From an uncultured Pseudomonas sp. (GTDB lineage: Bacteria; Pseudomonadota; Gammaproteobacteria; Pseudomonadales; Pseudomonadaceae): DNA of 38,955 nt. Below the pieces are notes generated by a model. The model was given only the letters and a program-made list of their open reading frames with translations. It was not told the DNA's origin and did not search any database. Below are positions 26,016 to 34,692 of the stretch, in pieces. The stretch covers positions 1 to 38,955 of the forward strand of contig NZ_CAMPHN010000027.1 of assembly GCF_946885885.1 (NCBI RefSeq), in the 5' to 3' direction. A program made the translations under genes and the position numbers. How positions within the stretch are numbered: position 1 is the stretch's first letter; every line of letters begins with the position of its first letter.

Positions 26016-27398
26016 ATGAGCCTTGCTCTCAGCGGCCGGATAACGGCTTTTTGCGGACTACTCACGGCGGCCAGCGCTTTCGCCAGCGAGCCGTTGCAGG
26101 TCACCCTGACCGCCGACGAATTCGATGGTGCCTGCAATGCCCATTGTTCGCTGCGCGATGCGATTGCGGTGGCCAACCAGGCGGGCGGGCCGCAGCATAT
26201 TCTGCTGGCGCCCGGCGATTATGTACTCAGCCGGCCGAGCCTGCCGGACGCCAACGGTTTTGCCGGCGACGAGGACGGCAACCTCGATGGCGATTTCGAT
26301 GTGCTGGGTCAGTTGATCATTCAGGGCAGCGGCGAACAGCGCACGCGGATCATCGCGCAAGTCGAGAGCCGTTTGTTCGAGGTGCTCTCCGGGGCAAATT
26401 TAACCTTGCTGCGCCTGAGCCTGGAGAACGGCCACTCCGGGCGCAACGGCGGCGCGCTGGAGAATCATGGCGAGTTGCTGTTACGCCAGGTACTGCTGGC
26501 CAACAACCAGACCGCCACACCTCACTCGATTGCCAGCCCGCCACCGCTTGCCGAAGCATTCGACTGGGGCCAGGGCGGCGCCATCGCCAATTACGGCAGC
26601 GCGGCGATCTATGCCTCGACGTTTCAGCTCGGCAAGGCGTTGGGGCTGTATTACAACAACAATCTGGGACGCGGCGGCGCAATCTTCAATACCGGCGCAC
26701 TGCTGGTGCGCGATAGCCACTTTGACCGCAATAGTGCCGACGATCAAGGCGACAGAGGGCATGGCGGCGCACTCTACAACCTGGCTACGGCCGATATCGC
26801 GCGCAGCCTGTTCACCTCCAACAGTCACGCGGAGTTGGGTAACGGTGGCGCCATCTTCAACACCGGCAGTGGCACGCTGACGCTCGCCAACAGCACCCTG
26901 AGCAAAAACTGGGGTGCCCTCTACAACGGCTATGTCGAGTCCCCCAGCGAGCCGCTGCCAAGCGCCACGCTGATCAACGTCACTATCGCCCAGAGCAGCG
27001 GAGCGGGCTTGGCCAACAGAGGCAAGGTGCTGATCCGCAACAGCCTGATCGTCGCCAACTACGATCCTTACGATATCGACCAGCCGTTCGACTGCGTCAC
27101 TTCCGGACCCAGCTCGCACTATCGCGCGATCGGCCTGCTGACCAGCTCGCCGACCAGCACCTGCACCGCGGATATCCACGAAACCGCCGAACGCGTTTTC
27201 ACTCATTTGCTCGAGCCGCTGGCAGACAATGGCGGCTTTACCCAAACCATGGCGTTGCGCCCGGGCAGTCTGGCGCTGGATGTCGGAATCGGTTCTTGCA
27301 GCAGCCACGACCAACGTCGCCAACCACGACCGCTCGACAGCGACGGCGATGGGGTGCCGGGCTGCGACCTGGGGGCTTACGAAAAATCGATGCCTTGA
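26016..27398 (+). CDS. Secreted CSLREA-type right-handed beta-helix protein
   Basis: This 460-residue exported protein starts at ATG 26016 with AAGGAG upstream. It has a signal peptide with hydrophobic ITAFCGLLTAASAFA and probable cleavage after AFA. The mature N-terminus carries ACNAHCSLRDAIAVANQAGG, a variant of the CSLREA motif. The middle has repeated short beta-helix turns such as GNGGAIFNTG, GRGGAIFNTG and GHGGALYNLA. The C-terminus has LADNGGFTQTMALRPGSLAL, DQRRQPRPLDSDGDGV and CDLGAYE, usual for this family, with a calcium-type DxDxD loop. It is a monocistronic surface or periplasmic protein; no enzyme active site is evident. Confidence 0.85.
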   Translation: MSLALSGRITAFCGLLTAASAFASEPLQVTLTADEFDGACNAHCSLRDAIAVANQAGGPQHILLAPGDYVLSRPSLPDANGFAGDEDGNLDGDFDVLGQLIIQGSGEQRTRIIAQVESRLFEVLSGANLTLLRLSLENGHSGRNGGALENHGELLLRQVLLANNQTATPHSIASPPPLAEAFDWGQGGAIANYGSAAIYASTFQLGKALGLYYNNNLGRGGAIFNTGALLVRDSHFDRNSADDQGDRGHGGALYNLATADIARSLFTSNSHAELGNGGAIFNTGSGTLTLANSTLSKNWGALYNGYVESPSEPLPSATLINVTIAQSSGAGLANRGKVLIRNSLIVANYDPYDIDQPFDCVTSGPSSHYRAIGLLTSSPTSTCTADIHETAERVFTHLLEPLADNGGFTQTMALRPGSLALDVGIGSCSSHDQRRQPRPLDSDGDGVPGCDLGAYEKSMP

Positions 27399-27409
27399 GC
27401 CAGTCCGTA

Positions 27410-27692
27410 GCCCGATGAAAATTCGGGAAAAGTTGCGCGACTGGGTAACCACCATGCCCTTGGGAAAGCCGGTGCTGCCGGAGGAGAACGGGATGATCGC
27501 CATGTCGTCGAGTGGCGCCTCGACAGCCGCAGCATCGGCGATATCCTCCTCGGCTATCGCGCTGTCGCAGAGCACCAGTTTGAACTGGCAGGAGGCATTG
27601 CAACCCTTAAGGAACTCGGCATAGTCCAGGTATTTGCCAGACTTGGTGTCAGCAGATAAGCCACCAACCCGCATGGGCATCGCGTCCCACAA
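27410..27692 (-). pseudogene. Relic of an AMP-binding (acyl-CoA synthetase-like) enzyme
   Basis: On the minus strand about 90 codons resemble the middle of adenylate-forming enzymes. KLVLCDSAIAEEDIADAA is followed by LDDMAIIPFSSGSTGFPKGM, which contains the A3 phosphate-binding core (SSGSTGFPKG), and VVTQSRNFSRIF. The rest of the roughly 500-residue enzyme is absent on both sides. The open frame that continues leftward is only the antisense of the beta-helix gene. A deletion remnant is the simplest reading. Confidence 0.7.
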
Positions 27693-27980
27693 CTAAATGT
27701 TGGCGGGCCTTGTTGACTAATCCGACTGTCGATTTTCGGACAATATCGCGCAAAGACTTACAAGTAGCGACTCCGTTGATTTCCAACTATAAAAACTGAC
27801 TATATCGACAACTATAAAGTCGCTATATAACTACGACAGGGCCAGCGCGGTTTATCCCAGTAGTGCATAAGTGCAAATCGCCGACTGGCTTTATCGTAGT
27901 CAGCGCCAAGCGCATCGATATCGGACGCGGTTCGAGTACGGCAGAAGCAGGGAATCGCTTTATCGCGCGCGTAGCCCGGC
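27693..27980. other. A+T-rich gap with no recognisable gene
   Basis: The stretch between the AMP-binding relic and the HD-domain gene is locally A+T-rich around 27715-27850, with runs such as ATATAACTACGACAGG. I see no gene, RNA or clear repeat in it. It may hold more of the decayed locus. Confidence 0.5.
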
Positions 27981-28751
27981 TTATTCCCCCAGCCGCGTGG
28001 CGCGAATCATGCGGCTGAACCCGAGGGCGACCAGAAATGCCGCGCGAGACTTGGGGTGTTGGTGCGCCTGCTGTTTTATCGCGGGAACCAGTTCGCTTTT
28101 GATATCCAGTCGCGGGTAGCGCTCGAGGGTGGTTGCGATGGCGTTTGGGCCCAACTGGCGGATGCGCGCGCCTATCACGTCGAGGGCGGCGCCTTCGTGC
28201 AGCAGATGTGCTTCGGCGCCCTGTCCCAGGTCGACGCGTACGTTCAGGTGCAGGGCAATCGCCTCCGCCAACCGCTCGCTGCGTTCCGCCTCCCAACCCA
28301 GTTGCGTGGCGAAGCGCTGGGCGGCCCGCGCGCCTTCGACGGCGAAGCAGACGCAGCCGGGTTCCTGGCAGGAATGCGCGGCGGTTAAACCCAGGTCATG
28401 CAGGGCGCTGGCGACGAACAGCAGCTCGGGGTCGAACTTAATGTTGTCGACCTGGGCGAGTAACGCGGCCCAGACATAGGTGCGCAGGCAGTGGTTGAAC
28501 AGCCAGGGCGCGCTGAGCTGTTGGCAGTGTTCGCTGGCACGCAGCGCGTCGGGCGAATCCGGCAGGCGAATGGTCGTCAGGTCGATGCGCGCCGCCGCGC
28601 CATCGCCGAAACCCAGTTGCAGACGCACGCGCTCCGGCAGTTGGCCGAGGCGCGTCAGCAGGACCTGGCCGATCAGGTGCAGGCGGTCCTGTCGGCGCAA
28701 GGCTCCATTGGTCCGCGCCGCCCAGTGCAAGCTACCGACATGGCGATTCAT
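27981..28751 (-). CDS. HD-domain phosphohydrolase-like protein
   Basis: This 256-residue cytoplasmic protein starts at ATG 28751 (GGAG upstream); the open frame continues upstream only as antisense sequence. The metal-binding HD pattern is LFNHCLRTYVWAALL for the first His and DPELLFVASALHDLGLT for the HD pair. Additional His and Glu residues follow in the helices (EAIALHLNV, HLLHEGAALDVIGARI), as in cyanamide-hydratase-like and other HD proteins. Its ATG overlaps the stop of the upstream MAPEG gene (ATGA). The substrate is unknown. Confidence 0.85.
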   Translation of the reverse strand: MNRHVGSLHWAARTNGALRRQDRLHLIGQVLLTRLGQLPERVRLQLGFGDGAAARIDLTTIRLPDSPDALRASEHCQQLSAPWLFNHCLRTYVWAALLAQVDNIKFDPELLFVASALHDLGLTAAHSCQEPGCVCFAVEGARAAQRFATQLGWEAERSERLAEAIALHLNVRVDLGQGAEAHLLHEGAALDVIGARIRQLGPNAIATTLERYPRLDIKSELVPAIKQQAHQHPKSRAAFLVALGFSRMIRATRLGE

Positions 28752-29161
28752 AGCAGGGCTCCGATCAAGTGGGCCGCCCACCAGGCCTGAATCGACCAGA
28801 GGACGAGAAAGAACAGAAAACGCAATTGCACCGCTGCAACGCTGGTGGAGAACAGATGCACCGTCGATTGACCGACCCGCGCGGCCACGGCCCACAACGC
28901 CAGCGGCGCGGTGATCGCGGCGTTGCCGCTGGCCGCGGCGAGCAGTACCAGGCTGGCGAAAATCGGCAGGTTTTCGTAGCAATTGGCATGGGCCCGGCAA
29001 AGGCGCGCGGAGAATGGCGAAACGTCTTCGCCGGATACCGCAAAAGCATTGACCGCGCGCTTGCCGGCCAGTGCCACGCTGATCCGCAGCAAGGCGATGC
29101 CGCCCAGCAACAGGAGCGTCCAGGTCGCATACAGCAGCACGGCCAGTAGTGAGTGTTCCAT
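28748..29161 (-). CDS. MAPEG family membrane protein
   Basis: This 137-residue protein with four membrane helices starts at ATG 29161 behind GGAAAAAG. Helix 1 is about 5-26. The family motif region RLCRAHANCYENLPIFASLV lies at about 52-72 and matches the RAxxAHxNxxEN pattern of MAPEG proteins (glutathione-dependent membrane enzymes). Two further helices include VAARVGQSTVHLFS. It overlaps the HD-domain gene by 4 bp and is divergent from the AraC-type regulator at 29289, with 127 bp between start codons. Control of the pair by that regulator is an inference from position. Confidence 0.88.
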   Translation of the reverse strand: MEHSLLAVLLYATWTLLLLGGIALLRISVALAGKRAVNAFAVSGEDVSPFSARLCRAHANCYENLPIFASLVLLAAASGNAAITAPLALWAVAARVGQSTVHLFSTSVAAVQLRFLFFLVLWSIQAWWAAHLIGALL

Positions 29162-29288
29162 CGGCTTTTTCCATTCAAGAAGAGTCACGCAGCTGAATTC
29201 TGCCCCGGCCATGACATTGAAAAACATCGGCGATAACGAACAAAAACATGGCAATATCGCCAAAACCGACTGCCGTCCGAATCCGTCC

Positions 29289-30281
29289 ATGAGCCCTAAA
29301 CGAATCGCCCTCTTGGCTTACCCCGGCTGTATGGCCATGGAGATTTTCGGCCTCTCCGACACCCTGTTGCTGGCCAATCGGATTGCTCAGGCGCTGGCTC
29401 ACACTACCCCGCCGTTGTTCGAGGTGACGCTGGTCAGCCTCAAGGGCGGGCAGATCGTCACCGCCGGCGGCTTTTCCCTGGGTACCGAAAAAGCCGGGCG
29501 CAGCATGGACCTGCTGGTGGTGCCGGGCATGGATTTCGGGGACCGTCAGGCAACCCTGGAGCCCTTCCCCGGTCTGGCTCGGGAGGTGGCCTATATCGAG
29601 CGAATATTCGCCAAAGGCATTCCGGTGGCCTCGGTGTGCGTCGGTGCTTTTCTGCTCGGCGATGCCGGGTTGCTGGATGGGCGCCGGGCCACCACTTCGT
29701 GGCTATTCGCCGCTGATCTGGCGCGGCGCTTTCCGGCGGCGAAGGTCGAGTCGACCGCGTTGTTGGTCGAGGATGGCGGCGTTTCGACCAGCGGCTCGTT
29801 CAGCGCCGCCTTCGACTTGGCGATGCAGCTGATCCGCCAGACCGCCAGCGCCGAAGTCGCGCGAGCGGTGGCACGGATGGCGCTGCTGGATCAGCGCGAC
29901 AGCCAGGCCGGCTTCGTTGATACGCGCATGCTGGAAAAGCCACCGGCCAGCTTTTCCCAGGCCGTGCATGCCTGGTTGCGGCAGCGTTTGAGCGAACCCT
30001 ATGACTTGCAACGGCTGGCCGCGGCTTTTCATATCAGCGGCCGCACCCTGCTCCGGCGGGTCAAGGAGGAAACCGGCGAATCGCCGCTGGCCTACCTGCA
30101 AGGCGCGCGCATCGGTCAGGCCAAAATTCTCTTGGAGTCGACGGGTTTGAGCGTTGCCCAGGTGACCGAGCGGGTTGGTTATCAGGACGTGGGCACCTTC
30201 AGCACGCTGTTCAAGCGCCTGGTCAAACAGTCGCCGGCGGAGTACCGGCGGCGTTTTCGCGGGCGCCAGGTGCAGTGTTGA
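29289..30281 (+). CDS. GlxA-type AraC family transcriptional regulator
   Basis: This 330-residue cytoplasmic regulator starts at ATG 29289. The N-terminal DJ-1/PfpI-like domain (about 1-185) reads RIALLAYPGCMAMEIFGLSD, with PVASVCVGAFLLGDAGLLDG at the nucleophile-elbow position (Cys in SVCVGAF) and RRATTSWLFAADLARRF. The C-terminal AraC domain (about 225-325) has two helix-turn-helix units, including LQRLAAAFHISGRTLLRRVK and VTERVGYQDVGTFSTLFKR. This is the full usual length of the GlxA type. It is divergent from the MAPEG/HD gene pair, its likeliest target. The inducer is unknown. Confidence 0.92.
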   Translation: MSPKRIALLAYPGCMAMEIFGLSDTLLLANRIAQALAHTTPPLFEVTLVSLKGGQIVTAGGFSLGTEKAGRSMDLLVVPGMDFGDRQATLEPFPGLAREVAYIERIFAKGIPVASVCVGAFLLGDAGLLDGRRATTSWLFAADLARRFPAAKVESTALLVEDGGVSTSGSFSAAFDLAMQLIRQTASAEVARAVARMALLDQRDSQAGFVDTRMLEKPPASFSQAVHAWLRQRLSEPYDLQRLAAAFHISGRTLLRRVKEETGESPLAYLQGARIGQAKILLESTGLSVAQVTERVGYQDVGTFSTLFKRLVKQSPAEYRRRFRGRQVQC

Positions 30282-30410
30282 ACATACCGGCCGCGGCTGC
30301 CGGGCACACTGGCGATGCTCGATAGAGCCGCTTCGGAACATCCCCCGGCGTCGGCGTCTCTAAATGAAATGTCATCCGCCGCCATACATATCTGCCGAAG
30401 GAGCATCGCG

Positions 30411-30560
30411 ATGAGTATTTATCCGCAAGGCGCTCAGGATCCGGAGCAGGAGCCGGAATCGGACCCGATCAATGATCCGGGCAATGAAGATCCGGGCTCA
30501 GAGATAGAGCCGGATATGTACCGGCCGACGCGCAAGGAGCCGGAAGAGCTGGACGAATAG
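30411..30560 (+). CDS. Small acidic proline/glutamate-rich protein
   Basis: This 49-residue protein starts at ATG 30411 with GAAGGAG eight bases upstream. It is dominated by Glu, Asp and Pro (for example DPEQEPESDPINDPGNEDPG) with no hydrophobic core, so it is probably disordered. I do not recognise a family. The strong ribosome site and clean ending argue that it is a real gene. Confidence 0.65.
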   Translation: MSIYPQGAQDPEQEPESDPINDPGNEDPGSEIEPDMYRPTRKEPEELDE

Positions 30561-30632
30561 ATTGAACCCTATTTGTAATCGCTGGAGAGAAGCATCGCGC
30601 TCTCCTACCCAGGCCCTCCCCTTGAGGGAGAA

Positions 30633-30671
30633 GGGGCAGTTCGCGGTGAGCGCAAATCTGCTTACTGCCCC
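30633..30671. other. Possible stem-loop between convergent genes
   Basis: GGGGCAGT at 30633 and ACTGCCCC at 30664 can form an 8-bp stem just past the end of the DMT exporter gene. Neither side has a clear T-run, so a terminator role is uncertain. Confidence 0.3.
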
Positions 30672-30678
30672 TGAATAT

Positions 30679-31587
30679 TTATTTGTTGCGCTGGGCCAAC
30701 TGCGTACCGAGCAGCAGGCCGGCGAGAATCAGCGCGCCGCCGAGCCAATGGTAAGCCTGCAACCCCTCGTCCAATAGCAACCAACCGAGCACGGCGGTGA
30801 ACACCGGCATCAGGTAGTTGCTGAGTGCCGCTTTGGCGGCGCCGAGTACCCGAATGCCGTGGTTCCAGGCGAGGTAGGCGACCAGCGAGGCGAACACCGC
30901 GGTGTAGCCGATGGCGCCGAGAGTGGCCGGGGTCATGGCGAAGGTGGCGCCCTGGGCCAGTTCGTAGAGGTAGAACGGCAGCACCATAGGGACGCCGAGC
31001 AGCACCAGTACGGCGAGCAACGAGAACGCCGGTATCGGCAGCAAATAGCTGGCCCAACGCCTGAGCAGCAGCGAATACAGCGCCCAGTCGGCCACGGCCA
31101 GGAGCATGATCAGGTCGCCGCGGTTGAACGACAGCGTGGCCAATTTCGCCCAACTGCCCTGGCCGATCAGGATCGACAAGCCCAGCGCGGCCAGCCCCAA
31201 CCCCCACCAGGCGCGCCGCGGCGGCCATTCGCCGAGTAGCAGGCCGGCGCCGATAAAGATCATCAGCGGCAGGCAGGTGTTGACCAGGGTGATATTGATC
31301 GCCGCGGTGGTTTGCGCGGCGCTGTAGAGCAGCGAGTTGTAGCCGGCGATGCCCAGCGCACCGAGCACCAGCAAGCGCCAGCCGGCCCGTCGCACGGCCG
31401 CGCGATGGCGCCATAGCGGTAGCGCGGCGAACGGCAACAGCAAGGCCAGGGCCAAGGTCCAGCGCCAGAATGACAGGGCGAACGGCGGTATTTCGCCGGA
31501 GAACGCCCGTGCAACCAAAGCGTTGCCGGCCCAGCAAAACACCGCCAACAGCAGCCCGAGGGCGGCGAGCGTACGCGAGCTGGTCAC
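30679..31587 (-). CDS. EamA/DMT family transporter
   Basis: This 302-residue inner-membrane protein has ten predicted helices in two EamA repeats. It starts LAALGLLLAVFCWAGNALVA and has GIAGYNSLLYSAAQTTAAIN in the first repeat. The second repeat has AVFASLVAYLAWNHGIRVLG and ALSNYLMPVFTAVLGWLLLD near the C-terminus. GTG 31587, two bases after the carbonic anhydrase stop, is the start that fits the usual length; the frame upstream is antisense-type. It probably exports a small metabolite, but the substrate is unknown. It is coupled to the carbonic anhydrase gene. Confidence 0.9.
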   Translation of the reverse strand: MTSSRTLAALGLLLAVFCWAGNALVARAFSGEIPPFALSFWRWTLALALLLPFAALPLWRHRAAVRRAGWRLLVLGALGIAGYNSLLYSAAQTTAAINITLVNTCLPLMIFIGAGLLLGEWPPRRAWWGLGLAALGLSILIGQGSWAKLATLSFNRGDLIMLLAVADWALYSLLLRRWASYLLPIPAFSLLAVLVLLGVPMVLPFYLYELAQGATFAMTPATLGAIGYTAVFASLVAYLAWNHGIRVLGAAKAALSNYLMPVFTAVLGWLLLDEGLQAYHWLGGALILAGLLLGTQLAQRNK

Positions 31588-31589
31588 CC

Positions 31590-32234
31590 TCAGCTCTGGC
31601 CGAGCGGGCGCAGGCGGTATTGCGGCGGTAGTTGTTCCAAGCTGCTGACGGTGACGTTGAGGTTCTTCCAGCGACCATCCTTGATGCCGTAGATGCAGCC
31701 GTGCACTGACAGCGGTTGGCCGCGATGCCAGGCGTTCTGCACGATGGTGGTGTGGCTGACATTGGCCACCTGCTGGATCACATTGAGTTCGCAGAGGCGG
31801 TCGACCCGCTCTTCTTCGCTCGGCAGTTGCGCCAGGTGTTCGCGGTGTTCGTAATAGAGGTCGCGGATGCTGCGCAGCCAGCCGTCGATCAGGCCGAACT
31901 GGGCATCCTGCATCGAGGCGCGCACGCCACCGCAGCCGTAGTGGCCGGTAACCAGGATATGTTTGACCTTGAGCACGTCGACCGCGTACTGGATCACCGA
32001 CAGGCAATTGAGGTCGGTGTGCAGCACCACGTTGGCGACGTTGCGGTGGACGAACAGATCGCCGGGCAGCAGGCCGACGATCTCGTTGGCCGGCACGCGC
32101 GCATCGGAGCAGCCGATCCATAGGTATTCGGGGACTTGCTGGCGGGCCAGTTTGGCAAAGAAATCCGGATCTTCTTCGATGATCGAGGCGGCCCAGCGTT
32201 CGTTGTTATCAAACAGCTGTTTCAGATCGCTCAT
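31590..32234 (-). CDS. can: Beta-class carbonic anhydrase
   Basis: This 214-residue cytoplasmic zinc enzyme interconverts carbon dioxide and bicarbonate. The start ATG 32234 has AGGAGAG upstream. Zinc ligands are in CSDARVPANEI (Cys 42 and the Asp-Arg dyad) and in HYGCGGVRA (His and Cys near residues 98-101), both intact. The length and motifs match the E. coli Can type. It is followed almost immediately by the EamA transporter gene. Confidence 0.96.
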   Translation of the reverse strand: MSDLKQLFDNNERWAASIIEEDPDFFAKLARQQVPEYLWIGCSDARVPANEIVGLLPGDLFVHRNVANVVLHTDLNCLSVIQYAVDVLKVKHILVTGHYGCGGVRASMQDAQFGLIDGWLRSIRDLYYEHREHLAQLPSEEERVDRLCELNVIQQVANVSHTTIVQNAWHRGQPLSVHGCIYGIKDGRWKNLNVTVSSLEQLPPQYRLRPLGQS

Positions 32235-32315
32235 GCTTGTTCACTCTCCTGTCTGGTGCCGCACATTAAAAAGCGGGCACGGCTTTGACAAGAGGCAGTG
32301 GCGAGCGAGTCACCT

Positions 32316-33722
32316 TCAAACGGCGCGAATAGCTCTCTCCACGCGCACGGTACGCGCACTCGGGCCACGCAGGTCGCGTATAAAACTGTCGCGCCAGGCA
32401 TTCAGATCGGCCCGGCGGATCGCCCGCATCATGCTCTCGTAACGCTCCTTGCGCTCGGACAAGGGCATACGCAGGGCGCGGTCGAGCGCTTCGGCCATGC
32501 CGATGATGTCGTACGGGTTGACGATCAACGCGGCGCTCAGTTCATGGGCCGCGCCGGCGAAGCGCGAGAGCACCAGCACCCCCGGGTTCTCCGGGTTCTG
32601 CGCCGCCACGTATTCCTTGGCGACCAGATTCATACCGTCGCGCAGCGGCGTGACCAAACCGACGCTAGCCGCGCGGAACAAGCCCATCAACACGCGCCGC
32701 TCGTGGCTGCGATTCAGATAATGCAGGGGCATCCAGTCCAGTTCGGCATATCGGCCATTGATGTGCCCGGCGTGGGTTTCCAGCTGCTGGCGCAGATTCT
32801 GGTAGGTCTTCACGTCCGAGCGCGAGGTCGGCGCGATTTGCACGAACTGCACGTTGCGCCGGTGCTCCGGGAAGCGCTGCAGCAGTTCGTCGTAGGCACA
32901 GAAACGTTCGATCAGGCCCTTGGAATAATCCAGGCGGTCGACGCTGATGATGGTCTGGCAGGGTTCGCCCACGGCATTGCAGCCGATCAGATTGCGCCGG
33001 CCTTTATAGCGGCTGGCGGTTTGCTGGATCTCGTCGGGCATCACGCTGATCGGGTAGACCTTGGCGCGGAAATTATGGCCGTAGGCGGTCATGCTGCCGT
33101 CGCTGCCGACCAGGCCGCGCACCTCGCGGCGGATGTAATCCTCGAAGGCTTGGCGGTCCACCTCGGTCTGAAAACCGATCAGGTCGTAGGCGCACAGGGT
33201 CTTGAACAGCTCGTTGTGTGGCGGGATGGCGGTGAGTATCTCCGGCGCGGGGAAAGGAATATGCAGGAAGAAACCGATGCGGTTGCGGATACCCAGGCGG
33301 CGGCACTCTTCGGCGAAGGGGATCAGGTGATAGTCGTGCACCCAGATCACGTCGTCCGGGCGTAACAGGGGTTGCAACTGCTCGGCGAACATACGGTTGA
33401 CCTGGCAATAGCCCTCGTATTCTTCGCGGCGATAACGCGCCAGGTCGATACGGTAGTGGAAGATCGGCCACAGCGTGGCATTGGCGAAGCCGCGGTAGTA
33501 CATGTCGTAATGGCGCTTGGACAGGCCACGCGTCGCATAGGTGATGTTGCCGTGGGTTTCCTGCTGCAACTCGGCGGAGCCGCTCACCTCGCCGTTCCAG
33601 CCGAACCAGATGCCGCCGCATGCGCGCAAGGCATCGTAAACCCCTATCGCCAAACCGCCGGCCGCGGCCTTGCCCTCTTTGATCGGCGCGACACGGTTGG
33701 ACACCACCACCAGTCGGCTCAT
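32316..33722 (-). CDS. otsA: Trehalose-6-phosphate synthase
   Basis: This 468-residue GT20 enzyme makes trehalose-6-phosphate from UDP-glucose and glucose-6-phosphate. Conserved blocks are LVVVSNRVAP with AAGGLAIGV at the N-terminus, IWFGWNGEV, DVIWVHDYHLIPFA, GFFLHIPFP, VDRLDYSKGLIERF (about residue 265) and TPLRDGMNLVAKEYVAAQ (about 360). The length is normal. Its ATG overlaps the stop of the phosphatase gene upstream by 4 bp, so both steps of trehalose synthesis are co-produced, in the order otsB-otsA. Trehalose accumulation protects against osmotic stress and desiccation. Confidence 0.97.
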   Translation of the reverse strand: MSRLVVVSNRVAPIKEGKAAAGGLAIGVYDALRACGGIWFGWNGEVSGSAELQQETHGNITYATRGLSKRHYDMYYRGFANATLWPIFHYRIDLARYRREEYEGYCQVNRMFAEQLQPLLRPDDVIWVHDYHLIPFAEECRRLGIRNRIGFFLHIPFPAPEILTAIPPHNELFKTLCAYDLIGFQTEVDRQAFEDYIRREVRGLVGSDGSMTAYGHNFRAKVYPISVMPDEIQQTASRYKGRRNLIGCNAVGEPCQTIISVDRLDYSKGLIERFCAYDELLQRFPEHRRNVQFVQIAPTSRSDVKTYQNLRQQLETHAGHINGRYAELDWMPLHYLNRSHERRVLMGLFRAASVGLVTPLRDGMNLVAKEYVAAQNPENPGVLVLSRFAGAAHELSAALIVNPYDIIGMAEALDRALRMPLSERKERYESMMRAIRRADLNAWRDSFIRDLRGPSARTVRVERAIRAV

Positions 33723-34513
33723 CGGCTTTCTCCATAGTCATAGTCGCGGTTGTCGTTGAGTCCCAGGTCCTGGCCCTGCATGGCCAGAACCGCGGCAAGC
33801 CAGGTGCCGACCGCACTGACCGAAGCCAAGCGTTTCTGCGCGGCGCTTTGCCCTTCGCCCACCTTGATGGAAAGCCCTCCCATGGCGTTGACCGCGGCAA
33901 ATCCCGCCTCATCGGTCAGGTCGTCGCCGAGAAATACCGGCATGCGCTGGTTGAACGGCGGCTCCTGCATAAACCGTCGGATCACTTCGCCCTTGCTCGC
34001 CCCTTTGGGCTTGAGTTCGAACACGCACTTGCCGGGTTGCAGGGCCAGCACATCCAGGTAGCGCGCGACGAATTCGTCGGCCAAGGCGCGGGCGACCTCG
34101 GCCAGCTCCGGCGCCTGGCGAAAGTGCAGGGCGAAGGACACGCCTTTGCTTTCCAGCAGCAAAGCCGGGTAAGGCGCGCAGGCCGCGGTCAATTCGCGCT
34201 CTATCCGTTCGAGCTGAGCATGGTCGAGTGGCAACTGCTGGACCTCGCCTTGTGCGGTGCGCCGCTCGACGCCATGCACGCCGGCACAAGGCAGGCGCAG
34301 TGGATCGAGGAATTCGTCGAGCTGGGCCAGCGGCCGACCGGAAATGACCGCCACCGGACAGTGTGCGGCGAGCCGGTCGAGCGACGCATGCAGCGCACCG
34401 GAAATGAACACCAATTCCGGCCTGGGCTGGATCTCAGCCAAGGTCCCATCGAAGTCGAAGAAAAACGCATAACGACCGAGATCCAACAACGGGCTTGGGT
34501 AATGTTCGTTCAT
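33719..34513 (-). CDS. otsB: Trehalose-6-phosphate phosphatase
   Basis: This 264-residue HAD-superfamily phosphatase converts trehalose-6-phosphate to trehalose. Motif I is FFDFDGTLAEIQPRP (about residues 17-31, catalytic Asp pair), motif II VAVISGRPL, a conserved Lys in ESKGVSFALHFR, and motif IV VFLGDDLTDEAGF. It is the first gene of the otsBA operon. The ribosome site before ATG 34513 is weak. Confidence 0.96.
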   Translation of the reverse strand: MNEHYPSPLLDLGRYAFFFDFDGTLAEIQPRPELVFISGALHASLDRLAAHCPVAVISGRPLAQLDEFLDPLRLPCAGVHGVERRTAQGEVQQLPLDHAQLERIERELTAACAPYPALLLESKGVSFALHFRQAPELAEVARALADEFVARYLDVLALQPGKCVFELKPKGASKGEVIRRFMQEPPFNQRMPVFLGDDLTDEAGFAAVNAMGGLSIKVGEGQSAAQKRLASVSAVGTWLAAVLAMQGQDLGLNDNRDYDYGESR

Positions 34514-34692
34514 GCTGCGTAGGACTCGCGGATATTCGCTGGTGTTCCTACTAAATTGCGCAGCGAATGCCGGGTTGCGGTAGCGAACACCGGGCTATGT
34601 CGAGCTATCGTCCGTCGCGCTTATCGTCGCGGCTGAATTATTGCGCCTTCGCGCCGGTCACACGCGATAACGGCGAGATTCAGGAGGTAGCC

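Noticed and set aside
26481..27300. Minus-strand continuation of the AMP-binding fragment
   Set aside because: It runs antisense to the beta-helix gene and shows no similarity to the rest of an adenylating enzyme.
30679..32121. 480-codon minus-strand frame as one gene
   Set aside because: Only the last 302 codons are the EamA transporter. The upstream part overlaps the carbonic anhydrase in another frame and makes no sense as protein.
32298..33365. Plus-strand 355-codon frame opposite otsA
   Set aside because: It is the antisense of a well-conserved gene and has no motifs or ribosome site.
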